NCBI GenBank assembly: GCA_020205615.1
Contig: JAINUW010000582.1
Span: forward strand, 81,469-145,468
Direction: 5' to 3'
Length of the DNA: 64,000 nucleotides
Source: Panax quinquefolius
Taxonomy: Eukaryota; Streptophyta; Magnoliopsida; Apiales; Araliaceae
The notes beneath the pieces were generated by a model. It was not told the origin of the DNA, did no database searches, and saw nothing but the letters and a program-made list of their open reading frames with translations. Within the stretch, counting starts at the first letter, position 1, and each line of letters begins with the position of its first letter. Position numbers and translations under genes: made by a program. Below, one piece after another: positions 33,304 to 45,162 of the stretch.

Positions 33304-36300
33304 TCAATAAATGATTAAGACTATCAACGATCGCATATCCCAGTGGTCGATCTTTATTAATAGCCAACGCACTTTTAAAGTAGTCGCTAATTATTATCGG
33401 CTTAATCAAGATGCGTCGCCGAGAGGTCGCTATTACAAATTTACCTCGTAAAATTTGGCACGAAATGTTGGCGCCAAGGTTTTATGCGACCATTTATCAT
33501 CAGACCGCGCACGCGTCACGATAAGTCCATGTCATTAAAAAAATCAACAACCGTAGCGGTCACGATCAAAATAAATGAAATGAAGATCGTTTCGCCGGTT
33601 ATTACGTAAGACGGAAGAAAAAAGAAGAAGAGAGATTTATAGAGAGAAGAGGAGAAAGGGGGAGAAGGGAAGGAGGAGAAGGAGAAGAAGTTGATCAAGA
33701 CCATCTACCACCGTACCAGCCAGCCGCCCCACCAAAACACCTGGTATGTATTTATATTGGTTAGATTAGATTAAATACTATTAAATTCTTCAAGTAGTTA
33801 TTCGATTTGATTGGGTTTCCAAATTTTACAATTTTATTCTCGAATGTGGTGTGTAATTACTTTGATGTAAAGATCTAATTCTTAGTCTTGAATTTTAATG
33901 TGTAATTGCTTGTGATTACATAATGTTGAATTGCTTGTGATTTAAAGCCCTAATTTTATCACTTGAATGTGGTGTGTAATATGCCCCATAAAGCTTTCCT
34001 AAGTAAATTATCGGTCTTAATTCTCTTCTCTCTCTAGAGAGTTCCCTATTAGTTTATTCAAGGGCTTCATCTCACATTTATAGAGGAAAATAGAAATCTA
34101 CATGGGGCTTAGCTTACTCACATGTGTATAGGGCTAATACATATGTCCGGTTAAGGAATGTTCTTGCAGAGGATTTTACGATACCTTTGACCACAATCAA
34201 TACCTATCTATACCCAAATGACTTGAATGCCTTATATAAGTGGGAATACAATTATGAATGATTAAATGGTGAGTTTTAGTGTTTATAATTGTAGCTCTCC
34301 AGCTTAATTAACGATTGAGCTTGGGTTACCCAGACTGTGTATCAGATGCTATCATTGTCATGCAATTATGTGGAAGATGAGGTAGACCATCAATCAACAA
34401 TAAACGATTTGCTTGATGGAGATGACCAACCAAGTCTTTCTTTTTGAAAAAAATATACACGTTAATTTATACACCTTAGTTAATTTATAGCAACGATTCC
34501 CCAAATCTTTTATCGTTTTCGCTTTTAAAATTAGAGATACATTTTAACTTTTAAATTCATATTTATGAAAACTTAAAATTCAAAATTGATTTAATTCTAT
34601 TCATATTTTAAAACAACAAAAATAATAATATATATGATTATCTTAAATATTAGGGCTTAACTATTAGGGCTTAACCATAATCTTAAATATTAGGCCTATA
34701 AACACGATCTTAAATATTTAGGGCTTAACCCAAAACCTTGGTTGCAATAAGTCTTATAAGTATAAGTATAGTTTTTTTATGTATTATAAGTATAAGTTTG
34801 AAAAATGTTCATAAGTATTATAAGTATAAGTTTGTAGTTGAATATAAGTATTATAAGTATAAGTTTGTTAGAATATGTGAGTAGCTTAATTTTAGTAATT
34901 CTCGAAAGTAAATTGGGTTCTATTTATATAGAGAGCCTGGGTGCTACTTATCAATTGGATATAAATATATTGGTGATCCACTAGAGCCTATTAAGGGGTT
35001 GTTGGAGATGATGGGCTGGGATTGGGGCCGCGAGGCCACGCCAAGCTTAGCTAAGCCTCACGTGGTCAAGCCAAGCTAGGTTGTCAGCATGGTAAGCTAT
35101 TGGAGGGTTGTTAAGCCAAAATAAGCAAAGGTTAGGGAACCGCGTTAGTGCAATGAGAAGGAAAACTGTAGACACACTTGGTTAATAAAGAGACCTTTTT
35201 CTTAAGCGCTTATAAAAAGATTGGATGGAGGATGAAGTTCATCGAATTTCCCATGAACTATCTATCGGCCCGAAACTCTTGCATGTGTCAAGAAGGCCCC
35301 ACTAAGATAGTAAGAATATCTTTAAAATTATGATCAATTGATCAATATAGTATTGATACACACATATGGAAGGTGATTTCTCTATGCATCGCCAAGATCA
35401 GATTTATCAATTGATCAACTTATCATAAAATTAACTTTATGATAATCGGATCCAATCTACCAACATATAATGTAACCTCACCACTCTCTTCATTTCATTT
35501 TGTAATCTGAAAAGTCTAAAATACCACACTTTTTATGGGCCATATCATCTCCTTCTTGTTGTATTTTAATTACTCCATCTATTATAAAAATTTATTTTAT
35601 TTATTTAACCTATCATAAGGATGGCCAAGAGTGGGTTGAAGCAAGCCCAATACACTACCCCATTTATTGCCTCCGTGTGTCCTCATGTCAACTTATCAAG
35701 ACTCCACATGGACACTAGAGTCCCTTACATTACAAGTAAGTTCTCGTAAAAACTTGATTCGCTCCTCAGACCTGATTTAAAAGTTGGATTTGAGTTCGAC
35801 TCAAAATATAAATTATTTAAATATGAATAAATTTTAAAGTTTGATAAATTATTTGAATTTCTTTAAATTATAATTTTTATTAATACTCAAATTATATTAT
35901 TTCGAAAAAGTTCAAATGTTCGAATGAGATCGTCGTTCCGATCCGATAGTAAACTAATTTTAATCAAACTTTATATCATAAATGTTATAAACTATATCCG
36001 AGCAACTCGACACGTATATTGTTGGTAATTTTAGTAGGAGTAATATTTTAGGAATCGACACGTAATCAAGCGGATGATGGTTATGAATCTGCAACACGTA
36101 TACAAGATGATTCTCAATCGTATATTGACACTGAACTCATGAAATGTATGTTTAGCAATACATATTTTTATATCATTCATCATGTTTATGTACTAAACTA
36201 TTTAAATGCAACTTTTGTTTATTGTCATTTTATATTCATATATATATACATGTTTATATCATCGCCATGTTTATGTACTAAACTATTTAAATGCAACTTT

Positions 36301-37080
36301 TGTTTATTGTCATTTTATATTCATATATATACATGTTTATATCATCACATGTTTATCATTATATATACATGTAATCAAATATGACTCCTAATAACATCTT
36401 GAAATTTGTAATATCTGGATGGCTTCAAGCGGTATGAAAAAAGCCGGCCATTGGGTAGGGGGCCTAATAATGTGCCCAAGGCCCCTACTAATAATCGATG
36501 ATCGGATTCTTATTCAGATTCGCCTCCTCCTAATAAAGACGACGTTCCGTGATATATCATTTATATAAAAGCATTTAAGATTCCATTTATTGTATATTGG
36601 TAATGTTTTGATTGATATTATATTGGTAATGTTTTGTTTTGGTCTTATTGTATTGAAAATTTGTATATTTCTCTTGGTTTGTGTCTTGGGTGCCTAGAAA
36701 TGTCCATATACGCATGTCGTTGTGCATGTGGCTAGTCTATATTATAGGGAGACTATGGCAAAATTTTTTAAGTATTATAAGTATAAGTTTGAAAATGTTC
36801 ACAAATATTATAACTTAGATATAAATTGCTTTAATATATGCTAATTGATGTTGTATATTATAGTGATTTTTCGATAATAAGATCGTCCAAGTGCATATCA
36901 CAATTTGTGTTTACGTAATCGCCTACACTCGTGATTACGTATGTAGCACACCTATCGCCCACAAGGATCTTTGTTTCAGGGCGTAATTTAAGGTATGTTT
37001 TTTTTAATTATGACAAATAATATTAATATAATATTCAAAGGATAATTATTTAATAATGTTATTATTGTTTTTTTATTTGC
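33304..37080 (+). other. CACTA interior, left part: no identified gene
   Basis: After the subterminal region, a purine-rich tract (33608-33692) and CCACCGTACCAGCCAGCCGCC followed by GGTATGTATT look like an untranslated exon with a splice donor. The following 2.3 kb is AT-rich with telomere-unlike repeats such as TATAAGTATAAGTTTG (about 34740-34870 and 36770-36795). A stretch at 36045-36145 reads ESTRNQADDGYESATRVQDD and may be a decayed exon. No known domain. Confidence 0.4.
36181..36350. repeat. 85-bp tandem duplication inside CACTA
   Basis: Two adjacent, nearly identical copies of a unit starting CATGTTTATGTACTAAACTA, beginning at 36181 and 36266. It produces the look-alike ORFs of this stretch, which are not genes. 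Confidence 0.88.
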
Positions 37081-38170
37081 GAAAATCCAGATAGATGGGA
37101 GGACGCGAGGCTTCAAAGTGATTCGTACATTATTCGGGCAAAAGTGCGCTGGTCCGCACTCAAGGACAACTTGAATAAAGAACGACAAAAAGCCATTCAC
37201 AATGCCGAGATCGACCATCCGGTGCCGGGGAGAGGATTATATGCACGAAGCATAGCCCTCGGTGGTGCACCCATCCATATAAATGAGATGTGTGCCCAAT
37301 GGAGAGCCGAGAGTCGGGTGAAAAGACTAAGACCGCCACACCAACAGAGCCTGTGTATCCGATGGCTAAAAGGCTAAAGGAACATACAAGGGCTAAGCAA
37401 GATTTCACGCTTTCTAAAAGATATCAACGCCTCGCACGTATTTACAAGTTTTACAATCATGAATTGTAGAAAATATCCCATTTTTACTTAGTAATATTGG
37501 TTGCTTTTTGTATAGGAGTCTCGATCTCAAGGTCACCTTATCCATTGGTCGGATGTATGCGTACACCCGTGATGGTTCCGCTCCGAGGCTATCCAGATAA
37601 GCAGTAATAAGTTTTAATAACCCCGATCTTGTTTATTAATACTTACAAAATATTATTTTTAACTATTTAAGTGTTAACATGATGACAGGATACTTATAAA
37701 CGTTTATTGAATGAGCGCTTATCCTCAAGGCACTCCACGTCCGCCTATGATCAAGAGTTGTGGGAGAGGGCATCCGCTGTGAAGAAGAACTACATTAAAG
37801 GTCAAGGACAACGACGACGCCCATCCTTCAAGGGGCTCGACATATGATACCGCTACCCCCATCTTCAGATTATCGAGTCATCCAAATTGTTCATACTCCT
37901 ACCGACTGCAGGAGAGCTATATGTCAAGATCAAAATCTTCAAGATAATCAAGGCACCTCGGGGCTCTTGATCCCGAGGAGTTAGTCAAGCAAAGAATGGC
38001 GGCAAAGCAGCAGCAGGATGTGCGATGGGGGAAGCGACGAGGTATAAAATCAATTTGTTGTATGTATTGTCGTAATATATACCAAAGATCAACATATTTA
38101 TTATATTTGTAACTTGTTTTATTATTTTGTTAATTACAGGGTGATCAAGGAGGGGATGACGCTTGACATA
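37081..38170 (+). pseudogene. Exon-like remnants of an unrecognised CACTA gene
   Basis: Base composition rises and open stretches appear. 37144-37377 (77 codons) reads RWSALKDNLNKERQKAIHNA and GRGLYARSIALGGAP. 37690-37850 reads SSRHSTSAYDQELWERASAV and KKNYIKGQGQRRRPSFKGL. 37975-38040 is Ala/Gln-rich and ends at GACGAG/GTATAA, followed by TTAATTACAG/GG at about 38140, a plausible intron. Plant CACTA transposons often carry a spliced transposase plus a second gene; the length and position fit, but I cannot match these fragments to either. Confidence 0.4.
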
Positions 38171-38482
38171 ACCTTGTACTTGTATATTCATTATTTGGAT
38201 GTTTGTATATATGTTACTTAAATAAGTTTTGAAATGTTATTATATTTATTCAAATCATATTGGTTTTAAAGGTTTATATACTAGTTTGGTGTATGTGTTG
38301 GTGGACGATGGATGTTTATATTGTTTTGTATGTTGTTTATCTTGGTGTGTATGTGTGTTGGGATAAAGCAGGTAGAAAACAGTATGTGTTTTGGGAATTT
38401 CAGAAAAACAAAGAAAAATCGGGTCAGTAATTTTTTCATATCACGATCGTGACGTCGCCGAACGTTATTAGCGACGCAGATA

Positions 38483-38510
38483 TTATCAATGATCACATGG
38501 TCATTGATAA
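38483..38510. repeat. Perfect 10-bp inverted repeat in CACTA subterminal region
   Basis: TTATCAATGA and TCATTGATAA separated by TCACATGG. Could fold as a hairpin or be a paired binding site. Confidence 0.7.
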
Positions 38511-38771
38511 TGGTCGCTGACACGTGGACCACGTCAGCTTTGGGTCTAGACCATGTCGATTTCAAACAATAATCGTGATTTGTCATTTCGATTACGCTTC
38601 ATAGCGGTCGCAGATATCTCGGTCGCTAATAGTGGTCACCGATGTGCATCCCAAATGACCAGATTTTATGACGATTTGCTATCGGCGATCCAGACGCTGT
38701 CATAGATAGCTATTCATGACGAAGTGCTATCACCGATAATGGTCACCGATAAGCCTTTTGTTGTAGTAAAT

Positions 38772-39370
38772 GACCCAAATCGCATCAATGCCTTGAGAAA
38801 CCTTAGGAAGACCCCAGAACTAAATCCATGGTAATGTGCTCCTACTTCCATTCTCGGAATTTCAAGTGGTTGCAATGGACCTTTTGGTACTTGATGCTCC
38901 ACTTTAACTCGTTGACAAGTTAGACACCTTGAGATAAACAAATAAGCTCTCTCTCTCTTCATATTGCTCCACCAAAATGTATGGCGAATATCATGATACA
39001 TTTTGGTACTCCGAGAAGGATTGCAAATGGTGTGTTGTGCGCCTCCATCATGATATTATACTTTAAATCGTGGTCGTTAGAACACAAAGTCCGGAGTTGA
39101 CTCAAGTATTCCTTCTTCATCGATTCTTGCTTCCAAGATAGCAACTTCTTGCACTTTCTTCCTCATACGCATCACTCCGTGTCCCAGATCTCGAAAGCGG
39201 CCTTTAACTTTATCGATTAAAGTCGGCTTCTACTCGTATACTCGTTATCATCACATGCGTCCTCGAGTCTTTAACTCTATCTCCATCCTTTGCAAGTCAC
39301 ACAAAATGGGCCTTTGCGTTGACAATATCGCACTCGTACTTGCATATGATTTTCTACTCAACGCGCAAAA
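38772..39370 (-). pseudogene. gypsy-A integrase N-terminus
   Basis: 38714-39001 and 38959-39144 show the chromovirus integrase zinc module (MYHDIRHTFWW..., then CLTCQRVKVEHQVP, GPLQPLEIP) and the approach to the catalytic core, which the CACTA element interrupts at the first catalytic region (LKALMRFGSF, expected FDAIWVIVD-type). Upstream, 39145-39370 is the RNase H-integrase linker in broken frames. Confidence 0.82.
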
Positions 39371-39380
39371 CCACCACCGT

Positions 39381-40591
39381 TCACTTTTCCAGATGGTATT
39401 GGATGGTATGATCATAATCTTTCAACAGTTCAAGCCAACGTCGTTGTCGCATGTTGAGTTCCTTTTGAGTGAAGAAATATTTGAGGCTTTTATGATCCGT
39501 AAAGATCTCCACTTTCTCCCCATACAAGTAATGCCTCCAAATTTTAAGTGCAAAGACAACAGCTGCCAACTCTAGATCATGAGTAGGATAATTCCTCTCA
39601 TATTCTTTGAGTTGTCGCGAGGCATAGGCTATTACTTTTCCATGTTGCATGAGAACACATCCCAACCCTTTGCCTGAAGCATCACTGTAGATGACAAACC
39701 CCTCCGAGCCAGATGGTATTGTCAGAACAGGTGCTGAAATAAGTCTCCTCTTGAGTTCTTGAAAACTCCTCTCACATTCTTCGCTCCAACCGAACTTTGT
39801 ATCTTTCGAGTCACCGAGTTAATGGAGTAGCGATTCGAGAAAATCCTTCCACGAATCTCCGATAATAACCAAACTAAACCGAGAAAGCTACGATTTCTTG
39901 ATCCTTCGATTTAGGTTGTTCCCAACTTTGAATAGCTTCAATCTTTCTTTGGGTCAGCAGATATTCCATGACTTGATACCACGTGCCCAAGGAATGCTAC
40001 TTCTTCTGCCGTAACTCACATTTCTTCAACTTGGCATAAAGCTTATATTCACGAAGCTTTTGGAGTGTCACCTCAAGTGTTGCTCATGATCTTCACGGCT
40101 TTTGGAATAAATAAGGATGTCATCAATAAAGACGACCACAAAGTGATCCAAATATTTCCTTGAATGCTCGGTTCATCATATCCATGAAGGCAAAGAGGAG
40201 CATTAGTCAATCCAAAGGACATGGACTAGGAATTCATAATGCCCGCATCGAAGTTCGAAAGCCGTCTTTGGAATGTCATTGGTTCTAATCTTCAATTGGT
40301 GATATCAGGAACGAAGATCAATCTTTGAAAAGAATTTGGCTCCTTGCAATCGGGTCAAACAGTCATCAATACGCGGCAATGGATACCTATTTTTGATGGT
40401 GACGTGATTCAACTCCGATAATCAATACAAAGTCGCATACTCCCATCTTTCTTCTTCATGAATAGAACAGAGCACCCCAAGGAGAAGTACTAGGACGAAT
40501 AAAGTCAATGTCTAACAATTCCGCAGGTTGGGTCTTTAACTCTTGAAGTTCAATAGAGCCATTCGATATGGGGCTTTGGAAATAGGTTTTG
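39381..40591 (-). pseudogene. gypsy-A reverse transcriptase and RNase H
   Basis: 39381-39665 is an open RNase H segment ([51 protein letters not shown]). RT lies between 39666 and 40591 in several frames. Its catalytic box [11 protein letters not shown] is readable on the minus strand at about 40110-40140, and the start (ELLDIDFIRPSTSPWGA) at 40456-40560. RT copies RNA to DNA and RNase H removes the RNA. Indels break it at many points. Confidence 0.85.
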
Positions 40592-41175
40592 TTAGGGTTC
40601 AAGGTCGATACAAAATTCAATTTCACGCTCTGGGGGTAGGCCAGGAAGTTCTTCTGGGAATACGTCAGGAAATTTATTAACAATAGAAATATCGTTCAAA
40701 ACTGACGTATTTTTGTTTAAATCTGTGACATGAGCTAAGAAAGCTTGACATCCGTTTATCAATAAACGAATAGATTTATGGCTTGAGATGACCGTGATTG
40801 ATTTTAATGGTTTGGTCGTTTGAATTCGCATAATAGGTTGATTAGGAATATGAAAGCTAACAACCTTACTTAAAACAATCAATTTTGCATGATAAGTAGT
40901 TAACCAATCAATCCTAGAATCACGTCAAATGCAAGTATTTTTAATGAAATAAGATCGACGGGTAATGTGAGGGTACCGATTTGAACCAAACAAGACTTAT
41001 AAGCGGTGGATGTAATGAAGATTTCTCCCAACGGAGTTTCCACAGATAAGTCAAAGTCTAATTTCTCCTGAGTCAAATTTAATCGATGGCGCAAGTAGGA
41101 GAAATAAAAGAATGGGTAGAACCCAGGGTATCAAATAAAGTATAGACTTCATTAGAGTTTATGATAAGCTTACCT
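40592..41175 (-). pseudogene. gypsy-A protease
   Basis: The active site lies at about 41115-41140 but reads LFDTLGSTHSFIS: an inserted codon splits the catalytic Asp-Thr-Gly, which should abolish activity. The rest of the fold follows in 40900-41094 (FDVILG) and 40592-40882 up to FPEELPGLPPEREIEF. A frame break at about 40880-40905 separates the halves. In the sister copy at 655-675 the DTG is intact. Confidence 0.85.
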
Positions 41176-42397
41176 GTGACGACCTCATTCGGGTTCATTG
41201 CTTTCGGGAGGTCACAACAAACGCCTCCCTCCTTCACCACTACCGGTTTTGACTTTTTTGGGACGGCCTTTGGTGCCTCCATCCTAGCTGAATTTGTCTT
41301 TGGTAAACGACAAAATCGAGCTAAGTGACCTTCTCTTCCACAATTATAACACGCTTTGGGACGGCATTTACGACGCATTTGATCGATGTGTCCCTCTCCT
41401 CCGCATTTGAAGCATATGATAGGTGGTCTTTCTTTCTCCTTCCTTAACAACGGGTCTTTGGTCTTGACGTCTTTCCATCATTGTTGAATCTCCTTTTCTT
41501 GAAATGTCCATTCTTATTGTTTTGCCTCGATTACCACCAAGTGGTTACCATATCTCGGCCCGTTGATCCCTCCACGCTTGTTGTCACCGCTTCGATGACT
41601 ACTCATTGGTATTATAAATTTGCTTAAATTACCGCTTCTTTTAGTTGCATTGACTCATTATCGCGCTCCACTAATCGAGCCCTATTTACAACATTTGAAT
41701 ACAAACACGCTTTTATGAGAAATAAGATGTTGACGTATCTCGGCTTCAAACCTCTTAAAAACATTCGCCATTCTCTCTTCATTATCCACCAAGTGGAACG
41801 CGAAACCGTGATAACTCCGCAAATTTTACCTCGTATTGCGACACGGTCATATTATTTTGTTCCAACTTGATAAACTCCACCTCCTTCATGTATGGCGAAT
41901 ACTTTCAGAAAGTATTTGTCGTTGAACGACTCTGGAACTTCTCCCAAGATATCTTCAAGATGCCGGAGTTGAGTACGTTTTACCAGATTTCCACCAAGAA
42001 TGTCGCCTCTCCACGCAACATAAAAGGCGGAAAGGAACCTTTTGCTCCTCGGAGCATCCCAAGACATCAAATATCTTGGTAATCTGCTTTATCCATGCTT
42101 CCGCGTAAGTGGTTTTGGCTCTCCCTTAAACTCCGGTGGTCCCAGCTCCTTGAATTGTTTAGCGGTGACCGCCGAGAGTTTTCCGTGTTTCCACCTACGT
42201 TTTGGATGAGTCGCTCTACTTTCTTTGTTGCATAAATTACATAAAGCCTCGAACATTTGATCATTCATCATTTGGTCAATGTTGTTGTTTGCATGAGGAT
42301 TGTCGCCTTCACGATGCACATTATCACGATTATTGATATGTGGTGAATCAACGATCGCTCTGCGCTCCATGCTATTCTCAACATTCTCGGATGTCAT
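41176..42397 (-). pseudogene. gypsy-A gag
   Basis: Start chosen at 42397 (MTSENVENSMERRAIVDSP), shared with the other copies. N-terminal region to about 42240, capsid fold decayed across 41700-42200 (LGPPEFKGEPKP at about 42110-42150). The nucleocapsid in 41176-41450 has two zinc-knuckle-like motifs: a disturbed CFKCGGEGHIDQMRRKC and a canonical CYNCGREGHLARFC. Frameshifts throughout. Confidence 0.82.
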
Positions 42398-42588
42398 TTT
42401 CGAGACATCGCCACAAAACAAAAGGTTAATTGACATGTAACAAATTATCTCTATATTCGTGAGACCAATAAAATAAAGACATAAACTTAGGTAGGTCATA
42501 CTAGCGAAGGTATTCCCGTCTCTCCCTCCTAGTACTATTCTCACATCTTAGCTGTGGATCATATCCCTAAGCTACGATACTAACCGTG
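42398..42588 (-). other. gypsy-A leader and primer-binding site remnant
   Basis: Minus strand reads GGTTAGTATCGTAGC next to the LTR, a mutated version of the TGGTATC initiator tRNA-Met type PBS seen at 11160-11175. Confidence 0.6.
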
Positions 42589-43679
42589 TGGCGCCCCAAA
42601 ATTAGGTATACATCACCCATCTTGGGTCGCCACTTACATGGTATGTAATTTAAATATAACTTATTAACATAATCGTCCGTGGTACAATACGACATAAAGC
42701 GTGAGTTTAAATACAAATATCGTCTACTAGATATTATACAAACTCAAAAAGGAGTCCTCATTACAATTATTATCACACTATTTCACGAATAGTGAGGACT
42801 ACTAATGCTATCTTCGTGACCATCACTCGCTTCCCCGACTTGTCTCGGCTATATTCTCATTTCACGAAGAAACGGTGAAAGAAAGGGTGAGCTCAACTAG
42901 CCCAAGAAGAAATATTATGACCAAGATAATGCGTAATAAATTATCAATAGTCTTCAATAATGTTAAAGCGATAAAATACAATAGACAAACGGTTTAAGCT
43001 GCAGCTGAATATGCAATCCATTAAAAGAGTCAAGTAGAAAATAAAGTCTACTATCTTTTAGGTTTTAAAAGGTTTTTCATCATTGTTATAGTTGAGACTC
43101 AAACTTTAATAAATATTCCACATCATCGAATCACCCCACATTACTACGACCAAGGATATTCTTTAGTATCACGACCACAATTATTCATGCACTACGGCCA
43201 AGAATATTTGTGTATTCATTAATGATCATGATCATGCCAACAATCATCCACCAATGCACTACGACCATCGAGGATTTTTATCACATCATTTGTAACATTA
43301 CGGCCATGATTACACCGAATAGTCTCTGGTCATAATCATACCAAGTCCATCTATGCATTACGTGCCACAGATGACTTTCAACATAATATAAACATGAGGA
43401 TGATGACAATGATATAAGAATTCAATAAAACAAGTTCAAGAATTATTTTATCCAGAATTATTAACGCCCAAATTATCAACATGATCTTGTTTGTAGAGTA
43501 AAATTCAAGATTGATCAAGAATATTTCCATGAAAAGATCTTTGGATGAAACGCAAATATCAAGGATATTCCACTAATTTCATGGAGTATAGAAGTCAAAG
43601 TTTTAACCAATTGGGTATAATAAAGAATAGAATAACAAAAGAAATCACCATGCATGCGATAGATCGCATTGCATGAGTT

Positions 43680-43945
43680 ATTCCAATGAGAATAATAAAT
43701 AACGGAACCAGTCCCGGCAGAAAACGCATGCATGACGAGGATGTTCCAACAGTAATAATAAAGAATGGAACCAGTCCGGCGTAAAACACACGAGCAGGAT
43801 GTTCCAATGTAATAATAATAAAGAGCGGAACCAGTCCGGTGGGTGTAAAACACATGCATGAGGATGTTCCAATGTAATAATAATAAAAAGACGGAACGGT
43901 ACAGATAGGTGTAAAATAATAATAAACATGATGTTCCAGCAGAAT
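43680..43945. repeat. LTR-internal tandem repeat, about 66 bp unit
   Basis: Four or so units with GATGTTCCAAxxTAATAATA and GGAACCAGTCCGG, homologous to 30710-31045 but with a different unit count. Confidence 0.82.
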
Positions 43946-44210
43946 AATAGAAGAATGTCACCGAGAATAAAGTATAGGGTAAAGTATAGGTAAAACCACG
44001 TGACGAGTTATTCCAACAAAATAATAAGCAATGGAATAACAACAGTTCTCTTCATGAATAAGAAAGAATAACACCCTTACTTTTGGTAGGAGATTGAATA
44101 TCGCAAAGCAAAGGTGTAGTAACAAAATACTCTTCTTCTTTCTCTTATTTCTCTATACTTTCTCTCTATAGCTTGAATGAATTCGTGAAAATAATGAAGC
44201 CCTAGGCCTC

Positions 44211-44219
44211 TATTTATAG
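44211..44219 (-). promoter_or_regulatory. TATA box of gypsy-A 5' LTR
   Basis: Minus strand CTATAAATAGAGG; this copy would have driven the element transcript. Confidence 0.7.
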
Positions 44220-44234
44220 GAGATTTCTAGCTAA

Positions 44235-44537
44235 GCACCGTGTGAAAAGGCAAGTGGCTCAGCGACTAATGATGTGAAAAGAAAAGTGGTTTGGCGCTTC
44301 GTAATGTGAAACGACAAGTGGTTCGGACACCGTAATGTGAAGCGACGACAAGTGGTTCGGCGATACGTAATGTGTAAAAGTAAAGGTAATTACTATTGAC
44401 GAAGGTAATTACTATTCACAAGGTAATTACTATTAACGAAGGTAAATACTATTGACGAAGGTAATTACTTATTCACAAAAGTAATTACTATTCGACAAAG
44501 GTAATTACTATTGACAAAGGTAAATACTATTGACGAA
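44235..44537. repeat. U3 tandem arrays of gypsy-A 5' LTR
   Basis: AAGTGGTTCGG units followed by GGTAATTACTATT units, matching 31322-31620. Confidence 0.82.
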
Positions 44538-45162
44538 GAGACTCTTAGATGATGACATATGAGCCCCCATAAAATAATCAAACTTACCACAAATCATTTT
44601 TTTTTTCATCAACACCTATTTAATCTTTCAACAATTATTAATCATTTATAACTTGTCGTCTCAATTATTGATTTAATACTATAACATATTATCTGAGATG
44701 ATCTTTGTGACAATAATTGAATCAATAATATAAGAATACGATGACGTAAAGAATTATCGTAGTAATAATTAAGCATAGCCGATTGACTTCTCACGTAAGC
44801 ATCAATAATCAATACCGTGTGCTACTATGCAACCATAGCAGACATCTTTGTTTTTACCACCGGGTAGTTCAGCGGTTTTTAACGGAAACACTCCTCAAGT
44901 TATTTTTATAAAATATTTTTGTCGTTTTCTCAATCCGACAATAATTTGTGGGGTCCACCAATGATTGAGTATTGACGAATATTCTCTAACAAAAAGAATA
45001 TTCCACCAAACTAATATTTTATAACAACTTGCATATACTTTGCAAAATTTATAAATATTACCCACAACTATAACATTATATCAAATTTATTCCATAATAT
45101 TCACAAATAATATTTATAGAAAAATTCATCTTTATTTATAAAAGTTGGGGTCTTACAATCTG

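Larger units (their letters stand above)
33286..38768 (+). mobile_element. CACTA (En/Spm-type) DNA transposon, degenerate
   Basis: The left end reads CACTACAAGAAAAAAGGC; the right end is its near-inverse GCCTTTTGTTGTAGTA, with the final base changed from G to A. A 3-bp duplication AAT flanks it (33283-33285, 38769-38771), and the gypsy-A integrase is continuous across the removed element. Both subterminal regions (33300-33560, 38440-38760) are dense in short GGTCGCTAAT, CGATCG and GGTCACCGAT motifs in both orientations, as in CACTA elements. No recognised transposase remains. Orientation is arbitrary. Confidence 0.88.
29613..45157 (-). mobile_element. gypsy-A: complete Ty3/gypsy chromovirus with CACTA insertion
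   Basis: LTRs at 29613-32248 and 42589-45157, TSD ATCTG, a PBS remnant of initiator tRNA-Met type, and a polypurine tract. Gag, protease, RT, RNase H, integrase and a chromodomain-like C-terminus follow in that order on the minus strand. About 15.5 kb, of which 5.5 kb is the CACTA element at 33286-38768. Chromodomain and motif style suggest the Tekay/Del branch of chromoviruses (inferred). Numerous frameshifts indicate it no longer moves. Confidence 0.92.
42589..45157 (-). repeat. 5' LTR of gypsy-A (subfamily A)
   Basis: 2569 bp, plus strand TGGCGCCCCA to GGGTCTTACA, followed by ATCTG. Closely matches 29613-32248, including the 66-bp repeats (43680-43945), TATA box (44211-44219) and U3 arrays (44235-44537). 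Confidence 0.92.

Noticed and set aside
33608..33692. Long purine-rich tract as a triplex-forming regulatory element
   Set aside because: It is not a clean mirror repeat and looks like an ordinary plant 5' leader before a splice donor.
38281..38586. 101-codon minus-strand ORF at the CACTA right end
   Set aside because: Lies in the subterminal repeat region; open by chance and without a known motif.
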